DNA of 64,000 nt from NCBI RefSeq assembly GCF_027887165.1, contig NC_077229.1, positions 208,533,753-208,597,752 of the forward strand, read 5' to 3'. Source of the stretch: Monodelphis domestica (taxonomy: Eukaryota; Chordata; Mammalia; Didelphimorphia; Didelphidae). The notes under the pieces are model-generated. The model saw only the letters and a program-made list of their open reading frames with translations, was not told the DNA's origin and did not search any database. Numbering within the stretch: the stretch's first letter is position 1; the number at the start of each line of letters is the position of its first letter. A program made the translations under genes and the position numbers. Below are positions 57,571-64,000 of this stretch, piece by piece.

Positions 57571-59060
57571 ACTAGTAGCAGTAGCAAAGGAATTCTTTTT
57601 ATGTGTGTAGAGTGGAACACACTTGAGAGTAGGTGTTTATATAAAAGCAGTCAGATAAAGGAAGAAAAAGAAAAAAATTGTGGCTTTTGATATGCTAAAG
57701 GAAGCAAGCAGTCTACAAGGAAAGTTTGAGGGTGGGGAGAGGGAGAGAAAATTCAAGAGAACTTCCTTGTAAAAATGCAGTCTGAAGGAACATGTGTGTG
57801 TGTGTGTGGGGGGATAATTCCAAAAAGCCTTTCCTCTTAGCCTAGTTCTAAGGACTGTTTGAGGTGGGGAGGGAGAAGGGAAAGAAAAATGGAATTAAAT
57901 CCTGTCTCCTCCCCCAGAGCACACAGCCACATATTTCTTTCAAAAGTTGGGGGATACTGGTAACTGCCAGGGATCCACTCAATCAGTGCCAGTTTTTTTT
58001 TTTTAACCCAGGAACTCCTCCCTATTGGTCTGACTATGGAGCATATGAGTTCCCTGTTCCAGCCCCTCATGGCCAGATTCAAAAGTTGTGGCAGAGTGGG
58101 GGTCTTACACAAATTTCTAGGGGGCAACCCTGTGTACTGTTCCCCCAGTCCGCAAGGGCCTTGCTGTGCTGAGTGCAGTGGGAGGGCTTTGGGTCAAAAG
58201 TCCCAGCAACCAGGTTGGAAAAGTCAGGCCTGGGTCCTGTCTGTGCAAAAACCATCCTTCCCCTTCTCTACTGCTCCAGGGAGCCCCTAACTCTAATCTA
58301 CAGCCTAAAAGGACCCCCAGGATTAATTTAATGGGTGTCTTTGTGCTCAGCTAAGCAGCTAGCTGAGCAAAGTGGCAGTAGGAATCACCGGTTTTGCGTG
58401 CCCAAGTAAGTCAGGGGCTGGGCTGGGTTCCTGTGCTCCAGCCAGGACTCTACAGGCCCACCCTCGCCTAAGGTAAATGAATGGGTGTGGGGAAACACAT
58501 GGGAAGAAGTTTTCTCACCAATAGATCTGGGGAGGCAGAGAAGTTAGAAGACTCTGCTTTTATTTCTCAGTCAAGGTGTGTTTCATATATGCAAGCAGGC
58601 AAGCAAACTGAAGTCGTTTCTATTCACCTATGCTTACCTAAGCACTCACTCAAAACTTCTCAGAAGAAAATTAAAAGTTCGTTTAAAACCAAAGTGTTTG
58701 CCATCTGTAAGAATTGAATTAATATTTCTACCCAGATATATATTTTATAAAAGTTTATTAGAAAGGGTAGACAATCATAGTTTTAAATCTCATCATTCCT
58801 CTAAGTAACCTGACCATGAATTGACTGGCCTACCAATTCCTTCCTCCTTCCCTCTTACCTGCCTACTCTGTTCCTGCTTCTTCCAAGACTCAAGCCCAAA
58901 GTCTTGACTTTTATTGACGTACAACATGTACAGGGACGCAAAACCTGACATAACTGTGTTATTTGAGGAATGTTGACAGACAGGTCAAACTACTCAGGAG
59001 GGGGAGGGAATGAACTTCCTTGACACACATCTTAGATAAACCACTGTCTATCACATCTAA
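57571..59060. other. Unclassified stretch, partly GC-rich
   Basis: A short (GT)n run lies at 57793-57808. The range 57840-58460 is GC-richer with short open frames on both strands. The range 58460-59060 is mixed. I recognise no domain. It may be internal ERV sequence connected to the fossil at 60.4 kb. Confidence 0.35.
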
Positions 59061-59069
59061 TAATCGTGG

Positions 59070-59552
59070 TTGGGCTTTGGAGACAAACACAGTCATACTT
59101 GCTCCCATCTAAATAGTCAAACAAAAGTCTTCTACTTTTCAGTGGGCCCAGAGGACCAGAAGGCTCTGAATGCAATCAAGCTGGCAGGTCATCATTGCCC
59201 TTACTGCCACTGGTTGATGACTACCAGGTGGAAGCCTCAACCACATCCACTCATGCCTCCTGAAGTCTATGGAATCACAATAGTGGCGAGAGATGGGGTT
59301 CTGGAGTGCCGAGAGCTCAGAGCCTGCCTTGCTTATGGCTTCAGGGGTTCTCAGCCAGGTGTGATGGCAAAGGCAGAAATGAGTGACAGAAGACAGTTCT
59401 GTATCTGTCAGCCTGTGGCCAAGGTTTGCATGGAACTGCTTCCATCAGGCTTCCATCCATTGATTTCTTTTTATACCCCAAGGATTACATACTTTTTGGC
59501 ACACAGCTACATTATTCAACATACATGCTCAAATGCAGATAATTGGATGTGA
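59070..59552 (+). other. Unrecognised 160-codon open frame
   Basis: The frame reads GPEDQKALNAIKLAGHHCPY, CHWLMTTRWKPQPHPLMPPE and ends SYIIQHTCSNADNWM. It has ten Cys residues, including a CPYC pair, and no domain that I know. There is no evident promoter, splice context or poly(A) signal. It may be a fossil of an ERV gene, given the ERV piece 0.9 kb downstream, or chance. Confidence 0.3.
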
Positions 59553-60399
59553 TAAGTTAACCTTTAACAAATCATCTGATTAGCATTCTATGAAGATAAT
59601 CGACAAACATTGTGGCCAAGTTGATGGATCAAAGGGGTAATAGAAACGCAATTCAGTTTTAATATTAACTAATCATTTTTCAGAATTTCATTGGGAGTAC
59701 CCAAGATGAATTTCAGTTAGTAAATTGAGTCACTGAGGTATGATGTACTAAAGCATAGTATACAAGCCTCTCCCTATGATGATTTATGTACTGGCTTAAG
59801 GAGAATTTGTTTCTGTGCATGGGAGTAGGGGATTTTCTCAGCACAGCTTTGTTAAGAGTTATATGCATAAGCAGAAGTTAACTCATGATAGTGTTTTGGG
59901 TTTGGTTTTGTGAGTATGATCTTTTGGTGGTATTCTGGGGAAATAATGTGCAAATATTTGCTCTTATGTTATTTTTCCTAAAGCTGGGGAGCGAAAAATA
60001 ATCATAGTGATTCTAGTAATAAGGTATGTTAGTGAGATAAGTCACACAGAGGGGCTGAGTGGGTATCTCCATCCTGCCAAGGGGTCATTTTGTGACCTCC
60101 AGACTTCCACGTGTGACAGTGTCAAGACATCGTGACTTGATAACCCCCAGCACTGAAGTAAGAAGCTCTCAGATATTGTTGCTAGGTATTCACCCCTGGA
60201 GAGGTAAGTGCTGCCTGCATACTGGGCTTTAATGACCAGCGCATCCTTAACAAGCACAGGTTTTATTACTCTAAGGGCTGAATTTCCCATACTGCCCTGG
60301 GTTAGGGAAAACACCCCCCAGAAAACTGTGGTCAGCTGGTGATATGTTATATGATGTAGTTATAATGGAAATGGTATTTCTAGGCCCTCAGGAAGTAAG

Positions 60400-61400
60400 C
60401 AATTTCCATGAGTAGGTGGCTCAATCCCCATTAGGGCCTCTTGTTCCAGGAGCTATGCCTCCCTCACTGCCTGACCCATTCACTGAGTGGAGCCCACAAT
60501 GGAATCAATTGGTAAACACCCACAGGGATGAGGTTCATTTCACAGATGCCAATGTCTCTAGTTCTAGATTCTCCACTGAGTTGCTGTAGCCTTCCTTTGT
60601 ACAACCTACATCCATTGGGGCAGAGCTGAAGGCCATACACCCAACTATGAGAGACTTTCTAAAGCTGTGGTGGGGTTTTCTCTAGACCCATACTCACTCC
60701 TGGACAGTTGTCAATGGACTTGCAGTATGTGTAGTCTGGCAAATAGACCAGGATGACTGGTAGATCCAAGGCTATCCAGGATGAGGTGCTGAACCTTTGG
60801 GGAGGACATTACAACTTATACACAAACCCACCCAATCTGGGTCAGTCATGTCTCTGTGCCTATAGGAAGGAATCCACTGGAAACAGAACTCAACCCTGTA
60901 GTTGACAAGTTCACACAACCAACATCCCTGACTGCCCCCTTTGTTGTACAGGAAATATCCCATGTGGAAACTGGATTTATGAAATGGGCACATGGATGCT
61001 CTGGACATTTAGAAGCTGCAAGTCTTACATTCTGGTTGAGGAGGCTGAGTGTGAGAGCCTACAGAACATTCATGGGCCATATTAGCAGGGAATCAGAGCT
61101 ATGTAATACCTTCTGCCTATATAAGTAGAAATTTTGTATCCTTTGGACTTCATCTCCCAGAATTCTCTCCTTGTCCCAAGATTCTTTCCCCCTTTCTGTT
61201 TACGTGAGTCTTCTACATTTGTATATAATTTTTCATGGCTCCTCCCTCACGCTCCCTTTGTCACATGTGAGGCTGGTGAGATCTCCCTGTTTCTATAGCA
61301 TTTTAGTTTCCTTTTTCTTCAAGTTAAATATTAATAAATATTACTAAATATAATACTTGGAGTATTGAATATTAATTTTTAATTTATATGCCCCAGGAAA
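60400..61400 (+). mobile_element. ERV fossil: RNase H/integrase junction, then LTR
   Basis: The range 60480-61100 carries weak RNase H-like words (DEVHFTD) and a zinc-binding integrase start of the H-x3-H kind (KWAHGCSGH at about 60980). The range 61130-61400 is LTR-like, with a pyrimidine-rich stretch and the poly(A)-region word 'atacttggagtattgaat' also seen near 550. The element is broken in several places and old. Its family differs from the integrase fossil at 54.4 kb. Confidence 0.55.
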
Positions 61401-61642
61401 CAGGGACTCAAGGGCAGCATTGGTAAGGGACAAGCACCTTTGCAGATTTGGCAAATGGGCTTTTTGGAACCTTTGTTTTGGGGGGCTAGAACTATTAAAT
61501 ATGCCCTCTGGACTTTTTCTGTGTCACTTGTGTAGGGGTCCCTCATCCCATAATGTCACCACTTCACTATCAAAGGAAGTCTTTAAACCTTTTACTCCTC
61601 TCACAGTCATCCATAGTAACTGAGGCATATTTTATAGCCTAC

Positions 61643-61850
61643 ACCAATGATGGTGAACCTTTAAGAGCCAGAGAGCGGGGCCTCCCCACTCCCCACCCAC
61701 CCCAGTGCCATGCCCCTCCCCCACCTTACCCCAGACAAAGGAGGGAGAACTGATATCACTTTACCCATGTTCCATTTCAGTCTGCATGGCTTTACCCATG
61801 GTTCACTCTGTTTGCCAATGGGGGTGGGGGAAGCAAACCAGTGTAAACGG
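61643..61850 (+). mobile_element. hAT-Charlie-like DNA transposon scrap (OposCharlie type)
   Basis: 'ccaatgatggtgaaccttta' resembles the marsupial hAT end CAGTGATGGCGAACCTTTTA. It is followed by the C-rich 'ccccaccttaccccagacaa' typical of these elements. I see no matching right-hand inverted repeat and no transposase, so it is a truncated or non-autonomous copy. Confidence 0.55.
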
Positions 61851-63090
61851 TTGTTAATAAAATGTTAAATACCCTGGGGCAACTTTAGGTCAAGTTTTGC
61901 TCTTTTCTGCTCAGACTCTAAGGAAGGCAGTGAGCATGGAAATTAAGCATTGTTTGAGCCTTGTCCTGTGTGACTGGAAAACCAAACTATCTGTACTTGC
62001 TGTCCAGAGGCCCCCAACCAAGGACTTGGGTTATGTATAGTAACCGATGTGAATTTTCTCATAATACTGAATCTTAACAACTCATGTGTCTTATCTGAAA
62101 AGCAGCCCCATTCTAATTAACAGGTTATTGTTTCTATGTACTTTTGATTATGTATTTATGTATTATGTATTGATTATGAATTATATGGACATTTCAGCCT
62201 ACATCACTACCAGTCAAAGGAGGCTTTTTGACTATGGCTCTAGAAACTGAGCATGGAAAAGCTGAATTCTTTGATTGTGGCAGCCCATAAAGCACAGATA
62301 AATATAAAATGGTCCTCTGTATTGTGCTTCTGCAGTCATAGTGGAAGAGCAGTAAACCAAGGTCTAGAAGCTGCTATAGACATGGCTTAAAAGAAGATGG
62401 ATCTATCTTATGGGGAGTTGAAACCACATCATTCCATTTTAAACTTTATAATTTAGGTGAGAACATGTTTCAGGCAATCAGTCCTCATAGGCTTTTGAAT
62501 AGGAATGCACAAGAACCATGGTGGAAGGCCAATGACACTTGATCCTTGTTCAGGAATTGTCTATAAATTATCAAGTAAGTTTAGAAGGAATTAAATTCCA
62601 AAAATTAGTGTGTGACTTTCTAGGGCATCACTGAGGCATCACTTTGTCTCCAGGGGAGTGAATATCTAGGAGCTTTCTGTCATTCTGTCATTCCTTATCA
62701 GCAAAAGGTTTAATAACTTTGCTAAGCTGCATTAAATAATGTCTTTGTCTTACTGAGAGAGTGTCTTGGATCTTATCTAAGTGTGTAGTTTATTTGCTAT
62801 TCATGAGCTCTAGAAATAATTTGCCTTTGAGGGAAGTTTGAAATTGTTCATTTGATAAAATTTCCTAAGTACCACAAAAGAAGTCTGTAAATTTCACATT
62901 GTTCTTAGGTAAACTCTATTCAAAAGGATTAGCCTTTCTTAAGGAAAAATTCAATTAGGAACTTAGATTTTGATAATGTAAAAATTATACTCAGTTTTTG
63001 GAAACAACAGGTGATATATTTTTTTTAATTTAGCCTTCAAATTATTTTTTAAAAAGGATAAGCTAGCTTTCTGATGTAGTATTGTTGCAA
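61851..63090. other. Unannotated stretch
   Basis: No gene or repeat that I can name, apart from short AT words near 62140-62180. Confidence 0.5.
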
Positions 63091-63109
63091 AGCAATATAT
63101 AAACTTCTA

Positions 63110-63888
63110 TGCTGGAGGGGATGTGGCAAAGTGGGGACACTAATTCATTGCTGGTGGAGTTGTGAATTGATCCAACCATTCTGGAGGGCAATTTGGAACT
63201 ATGCCCAAAGGGCGACAAAAGAATATCTACTCTTTGACCCAGCCATAGCACTGCTGGGTCTGTACCCCAAAGAGATAATGGACAAAAAGACTTGTACAAA
63301 AATATTCATAGCTGCGCTCTTTGTGGTGGCCCAAAACTGGAAAACGAGGGGATGCCCATTAATTGGGGAATGGCTGAACAAACTGTGGTATATGTTGGTG
63401 ATGGAGTACTATTGTGCTAAAAGGAATAATAAAGTGGAGAAGTTCCATGGAGACTGGAACAACCTCCAGGAAGTGATGCAGAGCGAGAGGAGCAGAACCA
63501 GGAGAACATTGTACACAGAGACTAATACACTGTGGTATAATCGAACGTAATGGACTTCTCCATTAGTGGCGGTGTAATGTCCCTGAACAACTTGCAGGGA
63601 TCCAGGAGAAAAAAACACCATTCATAAGCAAAGGATAAACTATGGGAGTGGAAACACCGAGGAAAAGCAACTGCCTGAATACAGAGGTTGAGGGGACATG
63701 ACAGAGGACAGACTCTAAATGAACACTCTAGTGCAAATACTATCAACAAAGCAATGGGTTCAAATCAAGAAAACATCTAATGCCCAGTGGACTTACGCGT
63801 CGGCTATGGGGGGTGGGGGGGAGGAAAAGAAAATGATCTTTAACGAATAATGCTTGGAAATGATCAAATAAAATATATTTTTAAAAAA
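63110..63888 (+). mobile_element. Young 5'-truncated L1 with perfect target duplication
   Basis: It encodes the last part of ORF2 without a break ([60 protein letters not shown]). A 3' UTR, AATAAA near the end and an A-tail at 63883-63890 follow. It is flanked by tatataaacttcta at 63096-63109 and 63891-63904. The intact frame and perfect duplication suggest recent insertion by target-primed reverse transcription. Confidence 0.95.
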
Positions 63889-64000
63889 AATATATAAACT
63901 TCTAAATAATTGTCTTAAAGAGCAGGGAGGAAGCCATACAGAAATATAAACTACTGAGCTGAGAGGATTACAAGGATTTTTGAGAGAAGACAAAATTGAT

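Overview
The window is a piece of marsupial nuclear genome. Three things point to this: many copies of the marsupial tRNA-derived SINE (WSINE1/SINE1_MD type) and MAR1-type SINEs, L1 LINEs of the marsupial type, and a spliced vertebrate gene with GT-AG introns and a CpG-island promoter. I cannot name the species. There is no bacterial, plasmid or CRISPR content.

One host gene is present in full. It lies on the minus strand from about 37.9 kb down to about 17.4 kb and is the mitochondrial calcium uniporter regulator MCUR1. I recovered nine coding exons with consensus splice sites and matching phases. Together they give a 392-residue protein. Its first exon sits in a CpG island (about 37.04-38.02 kb), and the nearest AATAAA after the stop predicts a 1.1 kb 3' UTR. 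In human, MCUR1 lies between RANBP9 and RNF182. I see neither here, so both probably lie outside the window.

One host-derived pseudogene lies just upstream of MCUR1 (39.88-41.77 kb, minus strand). It is a 5'-truncated retrocopy of PACSIN3 that ends in a readable SH3 domain and appears to have kept one intron.

The rest is repeats. Region by region: 1-17 kb holds solo LTRs, old L1 and L2 LINEs, MIR/MAR1 SINEs and an unclassified pair of 250-bp direct repeats. 17-38 kb is MCUR1, with a nested L1/SINE cluster in intron 7 and L2 relics in introns 2 and 5. 38-48 kb has an LTR, the PACSIN3 retrocopy, and L2 and SINE relics. 48.15-52.78 kb holds two L1s joined head to head with both 3' ends facing outward. 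53-61.4 kb has ERV fossils (an integrase-bearing piece, a second RNase H/integrase piece, LTRs) and stretches I could not classify. 61.6-61.85 kb has a hAT-like DNA transposon scrap. The window ends with a young 5'-truncated L1 flanked by a perfect target-site duplication.

I found no undescribed molecular system. The best leads are the head-to-head L1 pair with its internally deleted member, the semi-processed PACSIN3 copy, the MCUR1 upstream ORF, and a few unclassified repeats and ORFs.
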